Assembly (NCBI GenBank): GCA_030524805.1 | Contig: JAUNFY010000003.1 | Location: 18,228 to 82,227, forward strand | DNA from: Bacteroidales bacterium | Lineage (GTDB): Bacteria; Bacteroidota; Bacteroidia; Bacteroidales; Muribaculaceae | Length of the DNA: 64,000 nucleotides | Direction: 5' to 3' | Shown: in pieces, positions 8,663-16,950 of the stretch | Numbering within the stretch: position 1 is the first letter of the stretch | How the letters are laid out: every line of letters starts with the position of its first letter | The notes under the pieces: model-generated | Told to the model about the DNA's origin: nothing | Databases searched by the model: none | Seen by the model: only the letters and a program-made list of their open reading frames with translations | Translations under genes and position numbers: made by a program

Positions 8663-10433
8663 AGACATATTAAGACTCAAGCATAAGCTGGAGATGAGGC
8701 TGCGGTCGGCCAGGTTCATATATTTTTATTTCATCCTGACTCTCGCGCTTCCAAATATTTTGCTCGCTTTCACCGAAGACTTCACTCCGGTGGAAAGATG
8801 CGCCAACGTGTTGTTGCCTCTTGGCCTTTACATTCTGCTGGTTTCCGTGTCGCGGAAACTCGGTCGCACCATCTGGATTCTTCTCCCTCTCATTTTCATG
8901 GCTGCCATGCAGATTGTCTTGCTCAAGCTCTACGGCCGTTCGGTAATCGCTGTCGACATGCTCCTCAACCTTACATCGACCAATCCCGGGGAGGCCGGCG
9001 AGCTCTTGAGCAATCTGCTCCCCGTGGTCATATTCGTATGTGTGCTTTATCTTCCATCCTTGGCAATGGGCATTTGGATGATGATTCATCGGGTCGCTTT
9101 GCCGCGTGAGTTCACGTTCCGCGGAAGGATTGTGGCCTACTGCTTCATGGGGGCAGGCGTAGTCTGCATCCTGATGTGTTTCGCCACCGACGGTTCCTAT
9201 GCCATGCGCAAGGACCTTTATCCGGTCAATGTCGCCTACAACATCTCGCTTGCTACAAAGCACACTGAGAAACTCATGAATCGCGACCGCCTGTCGAATG
9301 ATTTTCAGTTTGATGGAGTGGAGACTCATCCCGATTCTCTCCGTGAGATATACGTAGTGGTGGTAGGTGAGACGTCGAGAGCCGATCATTGGCAGATCAA
9401 CGGCTATGGCCGACCCACTACTCCGCGTCTTGCCCAAAGAGACGACATCTTCTCGTTCGGCAGGGCAATGAGTGAATCCAACACCACCCACAAGAGCGTG
9501 CCACTCATCCTCTCTCATCTCGATTCATCCAACTATGGTGATTCTATATATGTGGTGAAGAGCATCCTGTCGCTTTTCAAGGAGGCCGGTTTCCACACGG
9601 CGTTTGTCTCCAACCAGCAGCGCAACGGCTCCTTTATAGATTTTTTCGGGGAGGAAGCCGACACCACCGTTTTTCTTAAAGATCGTATGGATTCCGACTC
9701 TCTGTCAGGCTATGATCTCGATCTCATCGATGAATTTGACCGGATTCTGTCGGCAAAACACCGCAAGCAACTCATCGTGCTCCATAGCTATGGCTCGCAC
9801 TTCGGATATAAGGACCGTTATCCGGAAGATTTCAGCTATTTTAAACCCGACAACTACAGCGAGGCTTCATTTTCGGAAAAGGAAAAACTCATCAATGCCT
9901 ACGACAACACTATCCGCATGACAGATGAATTGCTTGCCGGATTGATCGAGCGCCTCGACAGCGCCGGAGTAGACATGGCTGCCTTGGTCTACACTTCAGA
10001 TCATGGCGAGGACCTTTACGACGACGACCGGCATCTTTTCCTCCATGCCTCGCCCTGTCCTTCTTTCTATCAGCTCAGGGTGCCCTTTATAGTATGGCTT
10101 TCGCAGGGATACGTGTCTACCCGTCCTAAAGCGGCTATGGCATTGCGCCATAATTGCAACAAGAGGATTTCTTCGAGCCGTTCGCTCTTCGACACAACGA
10201 CACGCCTCGCCGGCATCAGGACTTCGAGAAGCAGCTGCCGCGACAATGTGGCCTCGCTGAAATATAAGGAGCCGGAACGTACCTATCTCGACGACCACAA
10301 TAAATCGGTGCCGCTGTCTGAAAGCGGTTTCCGCAAGGAAGACATGGAGCAGCTCATGCGCCTCGATGGCCACAACCGACTTGCTCTCACTTCGCGACAA
10401 CAAGGCGCAGGCCGCCGTTGCGCCCTTCGGTGA
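8649..10433 (+). CDS. EptA/MCR-like phosphoethanolamine transferase
   Basis: The protein is predicted to move phosphoethanolamine from phosphatidylethanolamine onto lipid A or another envelope acceptor at the periplasmic face of the inner membrane. It has five membrane segments in the first 180 residues and a sulfatase-fold domain after about 230. Metal and catalytic residues are visible: VVGETSRADH (Glu241), the Thr280 nucleophile in NTTHKSVP, and TSDHGED (Asp451, His452). The two cysteines that flank the nucleophile in EptA and MCR are absent here. The ATG at 8649 is preferred because the earlier in-frame start at 8586 lies deep inside the barrel gene. The 3' end overlaps the convergent SprT-like gene by 47 bases, and the C-terminal 80 residues are Arg/Ser-rich and poorly conserved-looking. 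Confidence 0.88.
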   Translation: MKHSEDILRLKHKLEMRLRSARFIYFYFILTLALPNILLAFTEDFTPVERCANVLLPLGLYILLVSVSRKLGRTIWILLPLIFMAAMQIVLLKLYGRSVIAVDMLLNLTSTNPGEAGELLSNLLPVVIFVCVLYLPSLAMGIWMMIHRVALPREFTFRGRIVAYCFMGAGVVCILMCFATDGSYAMRKDLYPVNVAYNISLATKHTEKLMNRDRLSNDFQFDGVETHPDSLREIYVVVVGETSRADHWQINGYGRPTTPRLAQRDDIFSFGRAMSESNTTHKSVPLILSHLDSSNYGDSIYVVKSILSLFKEAGFHTAFVSNQQRNGSFIDFFGEEADTTVFLKDRMDSDSLSGYDLDLIDEFDRILSAKHRKQLIVLHSYGSHFGYKDRYPEDFSYFKPDNYSEASFSEKEKLINAYDNTIRMTDELLAGLIERLDSAGVDMAALVYTSDHGEDLYDDDRHLFLHASPCPSFYQLRVPFIVWLSQGYVSTRPKAAMALRHNCNKRISSSRSLFDTTTRLAGIRTSRSSCRDNVASLKYKEPERTYLDDHNKSVPLSESGFRKEDMEQLMRLDGHNRLALTSRQQGAGRRCALR

Positions 10434-11064
10434 AGACAAGTCTTTTTCCGGCTCTGATCTTAACGATGCACGTTTCGTCTGCGTTGTAGAATTTAGGTGT
10501 GAGTGTCTTGCGGAAGCGGTTGAAGTAGCTGTCGCATACACTATACCATTCCTCGCTTTCTATTTCGTCGCATTCCTTTATCGTTCTGTAAATGGAAAAG
10601 ATGCGGCTGTTGGCCGGTTTGCACAGGAGTATTCTTCCGTCTTTCATCATGCAGAGGCACACTATCGAGTGTGATAAGACCTCGTCGCTGTCTAATTGTT
10701 CCTTGGTGCATCTGTGGCTCACGCTTATATGCCGGCCAAACCGTGTGTTGATTTCATTCATCACTTTCTGAAACAGTCTGCCGTGGCTGCTGGTGTCCCG
10801 TAAGTTGTTGTAGGATATGTGATAATGAATCATTTCATGTATCACTATGTCTTCCAGCTCCGTTTCCGGTAAATCATATCGGTTGCTTAGTGTCAGATGA
10901 TAAGTCTTCTTCCTCGCGGCATCTCCGTGCAACTCGGTTTTGAACTGTCCGAGGAAGGAACGCGCCGACGAGATGTGCATCATCGGGCGGGGGAGTGGCT
11001 TCTTGAATATTATCTTGTTGAACAGGTCAAATTTCTCCGATAGGAATGTCAGGCTGGCTCTCAT
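10387..11064 (-). CDS. SprT-like zinc metallopeptidase domain protein
   Basis: The protein has 225 residues. Residues about 8-105 form a SprT-like domain with the zinc motif HEMIH (His76, Glu77, His80) in IVIHEMIHYH and a downstream SSHGRLF (His94) that would supply the third ligand. The C-terminal half (about 110-225) lacks the four-Cys zinc ribbon typical of SprT; it shows a different beta-rich segment with scattered Cys. SprT-domain proteases in eukaryotes clear DNA-protein crosslinks; the bacterial role is not settled. It lies 66 bases after comEC and may be co-transcribed with aroE and comEC. Its last 47 bases overlap the convergent EptA-like gene. Confidence 0.82.
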   Translation of the reverse strand: MRASLTFLSEKFDLFNKIIFKKPLPRPMMHISSARSFLGQFKTELHGDAARKKTYHLTLSNRYDLPETELEDIVIHEMIHYHISYNNLRDTSSHGRLFQKVMNEINTRFGRHISVSHRCTKEQLDSDEVLSHSIVCLCMMKDGRILLCKPANSRIFSIYRTIKECDEIESEEWYSVCDSYFNRFRKTLTPKFYNADETCIVKIRAGKRLVFTEGRNGGLRLVVAK

Positions 11065-11130
11065 GTGAAATTCTGCATTATTTGTAATCTGAATTTAAGC
11101 GACTTCTTTTTGTGATATGTGCCGTTGAGA

Positions 11131-12612
11131 TTATGATTTGATGATGTTTCTGTTGAATATCCATGCGGTGGCTCCCAGCAGGCACACGTAGATGGCGAGG
11201 GCCGGGAAGGGTATTTGGTATGACACTACATAGTCTGCTCCCGAAGATAAAAAGTCGGTTGCCTTTAACATGAGGTCATATCCGGCATCAAGCAAATGTC
11301 CTAATAATCTGAATTCCCATCCCGCGCATAAAAGGAGAGTGAAGATGACCCCTCCGCAGAGGAATGCCGGTATCACAGGAAGCATCAGCAGGTTCGATGG
11401 CAGGAACATCAGCGGTATTTGGCTGAAATAATACGATGTAAAAGGCATCGAGGCTGCCGACGCCACTATTGTAGCCAGAATCGCCTCGCAGATGCGGTAA
11501 AGTATCGGGTGGTTGCGATGGCTGATCGGATTGAGCTGCGATGCGAAAGCTATGAGCGACGCGACGCATACCACACTCAGTTGGAAACCGATGTCGAAAA
11601 GTGCCTGCGGATTAAATATCAGTATGAGCATACATGCGCAACAGAGGAAATGCACTATCGATTTCTTTCGCTCCGTGATGATGGCCATATAGGCGAATGT
11701 TATCATGATGCAGGCCCTGACAGATGAATTCGACATGCCGGTGATGGCGACGTAGAGCCAGAGGATGCCAAGCGCCAGGGCATATCCCCATTTATATTTG
11801 CCCAGTGCTTTCGCAGGCCACATCAGCCAGAGCACCATTCCTGCGAGAATTCCCATGTGCAGTCCGCTCAGTGCCAGTATGTGGGCGGTCCCTCCCTGCG
11901 CGAATGTCAGCCTTGTGGCTTCGTCAAGGCCTGTTTTGTCGCCCATCAGTATTGCCTTCATGAAATTGGCGGTAGGGCGTTGCAGATGGCTTTTTTCAAT
12001 CTTGATTTCTATTTTGTCTCTGATTTCGCCACAATAGTTTTGCAACGATGTCGCATGCCCTGTGCTTGATATCTGTTTGGTTGGGATAAACGCCGTGTAT
12101 AATATTCCGCGTGCCTCGAGCATCGGTGCCATGTGGGCTACGATGGCAGATGTGTCGTTGGCCACTTCCCGCATCCGTGTGGTAGGGAATGTGATGATGT
12201 CGCCGGTGGCGAGATCGGTGGCTCCCGTGCGTATCTGAACCTTAGCTCCGTTTGTGCCGGCTATCCGTACCTCCAGGCGGTCGCCATAGCTTTTCGTCTG
12301 GATGCCCGTTATTTCGCCGGTCAGTCTTGAAGGTATTGCTTCTCCGTATATTCCTGTCAGTGTCAGCGGACGGTTGAGATTTTGGTCAAGCATTCCGATG
12401 CCTGTGAAGAGGACAGCTACCCATGCCGTGTGCCATTTTGCCAGCCGCAACGTGGCGATAGGGTCTTTCGACATGCGCATGATGGCGAGATATCCTGCAA
12501 GCGCTGTGGCTATCAGGGTCGCACCCCACCACCAGGATAATTCTGCCACAGCCGACACCGCGATGCCGGCTGCCAGTGTGATTGCAGGTATCAGCGACCC
12601 CGTATGGTTCAT
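11131..12612 (-). CDS. comEC: ComEC/Rec2-family competence membrane protein
   Basis: ComEC forms the inner-membrane channel for single-stranded DNA during natural transformation. The 493 residues include an N-terminal membrane pair, a DUF4131-like beta domain (about 80-190), and the polytopic Competence domain with the signature LALSGLHMGILAG near residue 245 and several following helices. The C-terminal metallo-beta-lactamase domain of Bacillus ComEC is absent, as is usual in Bacteroidetes. It overlaps aroE by four bases and is therefore likely translationally coupled to it. Whether this organism takes up DNA cannot be told from this gene alone. Confidence 0.9.
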   Translation of the reverse strand: MNHTGSLIPAITLAAGIAVSAVAELSWWWGATLIATALAGYLAIMRMSKDPIATLRLAKWHTAWVAVLFTGIGMLDQNLNRPLTLTGIYGEAIPSRLTGEITGIQTKSYGDRLEVRIAGTNGAKVQIRTGATDLATGDIITFPTTRMREVANDTSAIVAHMAPMLEARGILYTAFIPTKQISSTGHATSLQNYCGEIRDKIEIKIEKSHLQRPTANFMKAILMGDKTGLDEATRLTFAQGGTAHILALSGLHMGILAGMVLWLMWPAKALGKYKWGYALALGILWLYVAITGMSNSSVRACIMITFAYMAIITERKKSIVHFLCCACMLILIFNPQALFDIGFQLSVVCVASLIAFASQLNPISHRNHPILYRICEAILATIVASAASMPFTSYYFSQIPLMFLPSNLLMLPVIPAFLCGGVIFTLLLCAGWEFRLLGHLLDAGYDLMLKATDFLSSGADYVVSYQIPFPALAIYVCLLGATAWIFNRNIIKS

Positions 12613-13382
12613 GAGTTCCAGATGTTCCAGGCTCCGACGGCTTGCAGCCTGAGCATTTCAAGTCCGTTGCTTACCGTGCAGCCATGGGCTTTGCATAGAC
12701 GCATGAAGAGCGTTTCTGCCGGATTATACACAAGGTCAAAACATATCTGCCGCTTGTGCAGATATTGATATGGGAACGGTGCGGCCTTGTTCACGTCAGG
12801 GCTTGTTCCAAGGGGGGTGCAGTTCACCACAGCGGTTGCTGCATCTATCATTTCGGGCGTCAGCTCTTCGTATGCCATGCAGTTATTCCGGTGGGTGCGT
12901 CCTACAAGCTGTGTCTTGAACCCTAATTTCCGCATTGACCAATCCACAGCCTTTGATGCCCCTCCCGTGCCGAGTATTAAAGCCGAAGGTGTGCTGTGTT
13001 GTATGGTTGCCGAAAGTCCGGCTTCTTCGATCACTTGTTTCATAGATTCGCCGAATCCGTAAGCGTCCGAATTATATCCTTTCAATATTCTGCGCCCATC
13101 CTTGTTGATGATTTTTATCACGTTGACAGCTCCGATGCTTTCCGCCTCTTCGCTCAGCTCATCAAGATATCGCATCACTTCCACTTTGTAGGGAATCGTT
13201 ACGTTGAGTCCGGCGAGATGCGGATGGTTGTCAAGGAGTTCCGGAAACATTTCTATTGTTTCCAGTGGAAAGAGATTGTAATGGGCGTTGATATTCTCTT
13301 TGGCAAATTTATCATTGAAATATCGTGCGGAATAGGAATGGCCGAGCACTTTTCCTATCAGTCCGTATTCTGTTGTTTCCAT
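12609..13382 (-). CDS. aroE: Shikimate dehydrogenase
   Basis: AroE reduces 3-dehydroshikimate to shikimate with NADPH in aromatic amino acid synthesis. Visible are the substrate site YGLIGKVLGHSYSARYFN (residues 6-23), NVTIPYK with catalytic Lys66, NSDAYGF with catalytic Asp106, the nucleotide loop LGTGGASKAV (about 137-146) and the C-terminal GLEMLRLQAVGAW. The length of 257 is normal. It is the first gene of aroE-comEC, possibly extending to the SprT-like gene, with a TAAATTTG element upstream at 13479-13486. Confidence 0.95.
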   Translation of the reverse strand: METTEYGLIGKVLGHSYSARYFNDKFAKENINAHYNLFPLETIEMFPELLDNHPHLAGLNVTIPYKVEVMRYLDELSEEAESIGAVNVIKIINKDGRRILKGYNSDAYGFGESMKQVIEEAGLSATIQHSTPSALILGTGGASKAVDWSMRKLGFKTQLVGRTHRNNCMAYEELTPEMIDAATAVVNCTPLGTSPDVNKAAPFPYQYLHKRQICFDLVYNPAETLFMRLCKAHGCTVSNGLEMLRLQAVGAWNIWNS

Positions 13383-13749
13383 TGTGCTGATTGTCTTGAT
13401 GAAGTTTAAACCTCATCATTTTTTATAAGATTGATCAACTTCAATGCCTGATTCATCCATGTCATTGAAGTTCAATTACAAATTTAGCAAAAAAAATCCG
13501 TATATCGAATCTTTGAGCTGAAAATTTGAGGCTGCCGCTCATTACGTCAAATCATTGTTGAAGGGTTTGTAGCTTGATTTTGAAAAGACAGAGGCATAGA
13601 TTGTGTGCTCGTGCGGTTGATACGTTATGCGGCTTTTTAAGTGCGTATTTGTATTAAAATGGATTCATGTTTGCCATTATGAAAGTGAACCTTTTTATTT
13701 CAGCTGTGTTTTTATGTTGTAAAACATATTTTTTAATCTTGTTAAGACT
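13383..13749 (+). other. Intergenic region between divergent aroE and mgsA
   Basis: These 367 bases hold no convincing gene. They contain the aroE promoter (13479-13509, minus strand). Two copies of ACTTCAATG/TTCAATTAC-like A/T-rich sequence lie near 13438-13480. No clear TAnnTTTG promoter for mgsA is present; TTTG near 13648 followed by CATGTTTG is the closest and is weak. Confidence 0.5.
13479..13509 (-). promoter_or_regulatory. Promoter of aroE-comEC
   Basis: On the minus strand a -7 element TAAATTTG (13486-13479) is preceded after 19 bases by TTCG (13509-13506), one mismatch from TTTG. It lies about 97 bases upstream of the aroE ATG. Confidence 0.5.
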
Positions 13750-14196
13750 ATGAAAACAAAACTTACTATCGCACTTGTTGCTCACGATGCCCGAAAAGCT
13801 GATATGGTTGATTGGGCTAAATTCAATGCTGAATATCTGTCGCGTCATTGTCTCGTATGCACCGGCACTACGGGCGGACTTGTCAGGAAAGCGCTCGAGG
13901 AAATGGGCGTGGAGGTAGACGTGGAATGTATGAACTCCGGTCCGCTTGGCGGTGATGCTGAGATTGCGGCAAAAGTGGTGAGAAATGAAATCGACCTTGC
14001 TGTCTTCCTCATCGATGACCTCAATCCGCAGCCTCACGAGGCCGACATTCAGATGCTTCTCCGACAGTGCCGGCTTCATAACGTGCCTATTGCGTGCAAC
14101 CGCATCAGCGCCGACCTCATGCTTTCAAGCCAGTTGCTTCAGGATCCCGACTACATACCGATGGAGCAGCTTTATACCAAATTCGAAAGAAACTGA
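13750..14196 (+). CDS. mgsA: Methylglyoxal synthase
   Basis: MgsA converts dihydroxyacetone phosphate to methylglyoxal and phosphate, a bypass of lower glycolysis that releases phosphate-trapped carbon. The 148 residues match the family throughout: LVAHDARK (His12), the phosphate-binding TGTTGGLV, SGPLGGDAE with catalytic Asp69, and DDLNPQPHEADI with His96 and Asp99, the second acidic residue. Length is normal. It is monocistronic, closed by a terminator at 14246-14277. Confidence 0.96.
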   Translation: MKTKLTIALVAHDARKADMVDWAKFNAEYLSRHCLVCTGTTGGLVRKALEEMGVEVDVECMNSGPLGGDAEIAAKVVRNEIDLAVFLIDDLNPQPHEADIQMLLRQCRLHNVPIACNRISADLMLSSQLLQDPDYIPMEQLYTKFERN

Positions 14197-14514
14197 TTCT
14201 GAGTTGCAGGTCGGCATCGGATTTGCTGCAACCTTAACACATATCCCGGAGACGTTCACGTCTTCGGCTTTTTTATTGTCGTAAATAATTGTATATTTAT
14301 TATAATTGAGGTATAATGGAATAATAATGAAGTGAAATTTATGGTAATCAAGTAGATATTCTTCTAATCTTTATTACTTTTCAATTTTTAATGATAGATT
14401 TCGGATTTCTTTTGTTATATAAATATGCAGTATAAATATACTATTTACGGTATATATGTATAACTTCATAGGTAAACTATATTATAATTATCTTAAACCT
14501 TAAAAATCTGAATT
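14197..14514 (+). other. A/T-rich intergenic region upstream of trpB
   Basis: After the mgsA terminator (14246-14277), positions 14284-14514 are extremely A/T-rich with runs such as TATATAAATATG. No open frame of note and no clear TAnnTTTG element are visible, so the trpB promoter is not located. Confidence 0.5.
14246..14277 (+). terminator. Rho-independent terminator of mgsA
   Basis: A 9-bp stem (14246-14254 with 14259-14267, one G-T pair) with a TTCA loop is followed by CTTTTTTATT. It lies 50 bases after the stop codon. Confidence 0.85.
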
Positions 14515-15873
14515 ATGCAGTCCAAGAAATTCATTTTGCAGGAATCCGACATACCGGAAGCATGGTATAATGTAATAGCCGACATGCCGGAGAAACCGCT
14601 TCCCATGATAAATCCCGAAACCCGTCAGCCACTTTCAGTCGACGATCTGTCTGCCCTGTTTTCAAAAGAGGCCTCCTCGCAGGAGTTGAATACCACCGAC
14701 CGCTTCATCGAAATTCCCGATGAGGTGCGCGAGATGTATAAGATCTATAGGCCTACTCCTCTTGTGAGGGCGTCAGGGTTGGAGAAGGCTCTCGACACCA
14801 GGGCACATATATATTTCAAGAATGAGAGTGTGAGTCCCGTAGGTAGTCATAAACTCAACAGTGCCATTCCGCAGGCATATTATTGCAAGAAAGAGGGAGT
14901 CACCAACATCACTACCGAAACGGGCGCCGGACAATGGGGAGCGGCGCTGTCGCTCGCTGCAAAGCATTTTGGCTTGAATCTGGCTGTCTACATGGTAAAG
15001 GTGTCCTACAACCAAAAGCCATATCGTCGCTCCATCATGCAGACCTACGGCGCCGAGGTGATTGCTTCTCCTTCCATGTCTACCAGGGCCGGAAGAAAGA
15101 TTATAACCGAGAATCCAAATTATCAGGGGTCGCTCGGAACTGCCATATCCGAAGCAGTCGAACTTGCTCGTTCCACTCCCGGCTGCAAGTATGTGCTCGG
15201 TTCTGTATTGAATCATGTCGCCCTTCATCAGACGGTGATTGGCCTTGAGGCTGAAAAGCAGATGGAGATGGCCGGTGAATATCCCGATATCGTGATAGGC
15301 TGCTTCGGGGGTGGCAGCAATTTTTCCGGAATCTCTTTTCCCTTCATGCGCCATAATTTCAGTGGCAGCCGCCATACGCGGTTCATCGCTGCCGAACCTG
15401 AATCGTGTCCGAAACTGACAAGAGGAAAGTTCCGTTATGATTTCGGTGATGAGGCAGGTTATACACCCATGATACCGATGTTCACTCTCGGCCATGATTT
15501 CGCTCCCGCCAATATTCATGCAGGAGGTCTACGCTATCATGGTGCCGGGTCGGTAGTAAGTCAGCTAATCCGCAATCAACTCATGGAGGCGGCCGACATC
15601 CCGCAACTTGAGACTTTTGCCGCAGCCACTCTTTTCGCGCAGACCGAAGGCATTATCCCCGCACCCGAGAGTTCCCATGCCATCGCTGCCGCAATCCGTG
15701 AGGCCCGGAGAGCGAATGAGGAGGGGAGTGCACCGGTGATTCTGTTCAATCTTTCCGGACATGGTCTCATAGATATGACTGCCTACGACAGTTATATCGC
15801 CGGCGATCTTGTAAACCATCAGATATCAGATGAGCAGATCGACCGGGACACTGCCGATCTCCAAGGTATTTGA
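14515..15873 (+). CDS. trpB: TrpB2-type tryptophan synthase beta chain
   Basis: This PLP enzyme condenses indole with serine to tryptophan. At 452 residues it is of the longer TrpB2 type, which often acts without TrpA. PLP-lysine is Lys113 in VGSHKLNSA, preceded by the IYFKNES segment; the phosphate-binding loop is CFGGGSNF near residue 265, and LSGHGLIDM lies at the C-terminus. No trpA or other trp gene is adjacent, which fits an indole-salvage role, but that is inference. The last five codons are the first unit of a 15-bp tandem repeat that continues past the stop codon. The gene is convergent with serA. Confidence 0.93.
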   Translation: MQSKKFILQESDIPEAWYNVIADMPEKPLPMINPETRQPLSVDDLSALFSKEASSQELNTTDRFIEIPDEVREMYKIYRPTPLVRASGLEKALDTRAHIYFKNESVSPVGSHKLNSAIPQAYYCKKEGVTNITTETGAGQWGAALSLAAKHFGLNLAVYMVKVSYNQKPYRRSIMQTYGAEVIASPSMSTRAGRKIITENPNYQGSLGTAISEAVELARSTPGCKYVLGSVLNHVALHQTVIGLEAEKQMEMAGEYPDIVIGCFGGGSNFSGISFPFMRHNFSGSRHTRFIAAEPESCPKLTRGKFRYDFGDEAGYTPMIPMFTLGHDFAPANIHAGGLRYHGAGSVVSQLIRNQLMEAADIPQLETFAAATLFAQTEGIIPAPESSHAIAAAIREARRANEEGSAPVILFNLSGHGLIDMTAYDSYIAGDLVNHQISDEQIDRDTADLQGI

Positions 15874-15946
15874 CTTCAAGGTGTCTAATTTCAAGGCATT
15901 TAACTTCAAAGTGTTTAATTTAAGGCGCTTAACTTAAGGTGTTTAA
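15859..15946 (+). repeat. Six-unit 15/14-bp tandem repeat spanning the trpB stop codon
   Basis: Units are 15859-15873, 15874-15888, 15889-15903, 15904-15918 (15 bp each), 15919-15932 and 15933-15946 (14 bp each). The consensus is about CTTCAAGGTGTTTAA. The first unit is the last four codons of trpB plus its TGA; the next three units are in the same frame and each ends in TAA. The array therefore gives a series of in-frame stop codons. Confidence 0.85.
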
Positions 15947-15950
15947 AACA

Positions 15951-15990
15951 AGATGCCCCGCTCTGTAGCGGGGCATCTGTACAATTATTT
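15951..15990 (+). terminator. Bidirectional terminator between trpB and serA
   Basis: A perfect 12-bp G/C-rich stem (15951-15962 with 15967-15978) has a 4-base loop. A T-rich stretch follows on the plus side (ATTATTTTG) and TGTTTTAAA on the minus side. It serves both convergent genes. Confidence 0.88.
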
Positions 15991-16009
15991 TGTGAGTTGC
16001 TTATGCGTC

Positions 16010-16927
16010 TCAGCGGTTCACCTGATAGTTGTTCCAGCCATCTTTAAGATAGGCCAACACCTGCTCGGCGGCTGCCACTCCGGCATTGAAGTTCGCTTCT
16101 GCAGTCTGCGCACCCATCTTTTTCGGGGTGAAGAATACGCGGTCGCCGAATTTCTTCTCAAATTCCTCGGCTGCGTCAGGTTTGATGTCGCTCACATAGC
16201 GCAGGTCGGGGCGCTCTTCAAGAGCCTTCATCAAACCTTCTTCATCAATCACTTCCTTGCGGGCTGTATTGACAAGAACTCCTCCCTTGGGCATCTTCAT
16301 CACGAGATCGTAGCCGATGCTCTTCTTGGTCTCGGCAGTGGCAGGAATGTGGAGTGATACGAAGTCATTTTCAGAGAAAAGGGCTTCCACCTCATGTATC
16401 GGGCGTACTCCTTCTGCTTCCATCACTTCGTCTTTCACAAACTTGTCGAGTGCGGAGATGTTCATTCCGAATCCCTTGGCTATACGAGCCACGTTGCGGC
16501 CAACCTGACCGAATGCATAGATGCCGAGATTCTTTCCTTTGAGTTCGGAGCCTGATTTACCATTGTATTGGTTGCGGCACATCATCACCACCATGCCGAA
16601 CACAAGTTCTGCCACGGCATTGGAGTTCTGTCCCGGAGTGTTCATCACACAGATGCCATGTTTGGTGGCAGCGTCAAGATCGATATTGTCATATCCGGCG
16701 CCGGCGCGTACGATAACCTTCAGTTTCGGTGCGCGGTCCATGACTTCTCCATCGATTTTGTCGCTTCTCACGATCAGACCTTCCACGTCGGCCACAGCCT
16801 CAAGCAGATCCTGACGGGTGCCCATCTCCACGAGCTTCATCTCGTTGCCGCTCGCGTTTATTGTGTTGCCGATAGCTTTCACGGCGTTTGCCGCAAAAGG
16901 CTTTTCTGTGAATACCAATATTTTCAT
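16010..16927 (-). CDS. serA: D-3-phosphoglycerate dehydrogenase
   Basis: SerA oxidises 3-phosphoglycerate to 3-phosphohydroxypyruvate, the first step of serine synthesis. The 305 residues contain only the D-isomer 2-hydroxyacid dehydrogenase domains and no ACT domain, so serine feedback through ACT is not expected. Visible are RAGAGYDNID (74-83), the nucleotide-binding segment GIYAFGQVGRNVA (135-147) and NTARKEVIDEE with catalytic Arg223. The usual catalytic His (TPHIGG) is replaced by TPKKMGAQT with Lys269-Lys270, a pattern known from short type III enzymes of the Bacteroides/Entamoeba group. The gene follows serC by 23 bases in one operon. Confidence 0.94.
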   Translation of the reverse strand: MKILVFTEKPFAANAVKAIGNTINASGNEMKLVEMGTRQDLLEAVADVEGLIVRSDKIDGEVMDRAPKLKVIVRAGAGYDNIDLDAATKHGICVMNTPGQNSNAVAELVFGMVVMMCRNQYNGKSGSELKGKNLGIYAFGQVGRNVARIAKGFGMNISALDKFVKDEVMEAEGVRPIHEVEALFSENDFVSLHIPATAETKKSIGYDLVMKMPKGGVLVNTARKEVIDEEGLMKALEERPDLRYVSDIKPDAAEEFEKKFGDRVFFTPKKMGAQTAEANFNAGVAAAEQVLAYLKDGWNNYQVNR

Positions 16928-16950
16928 ATCCTTTATGTTTTAGGCTGGCA

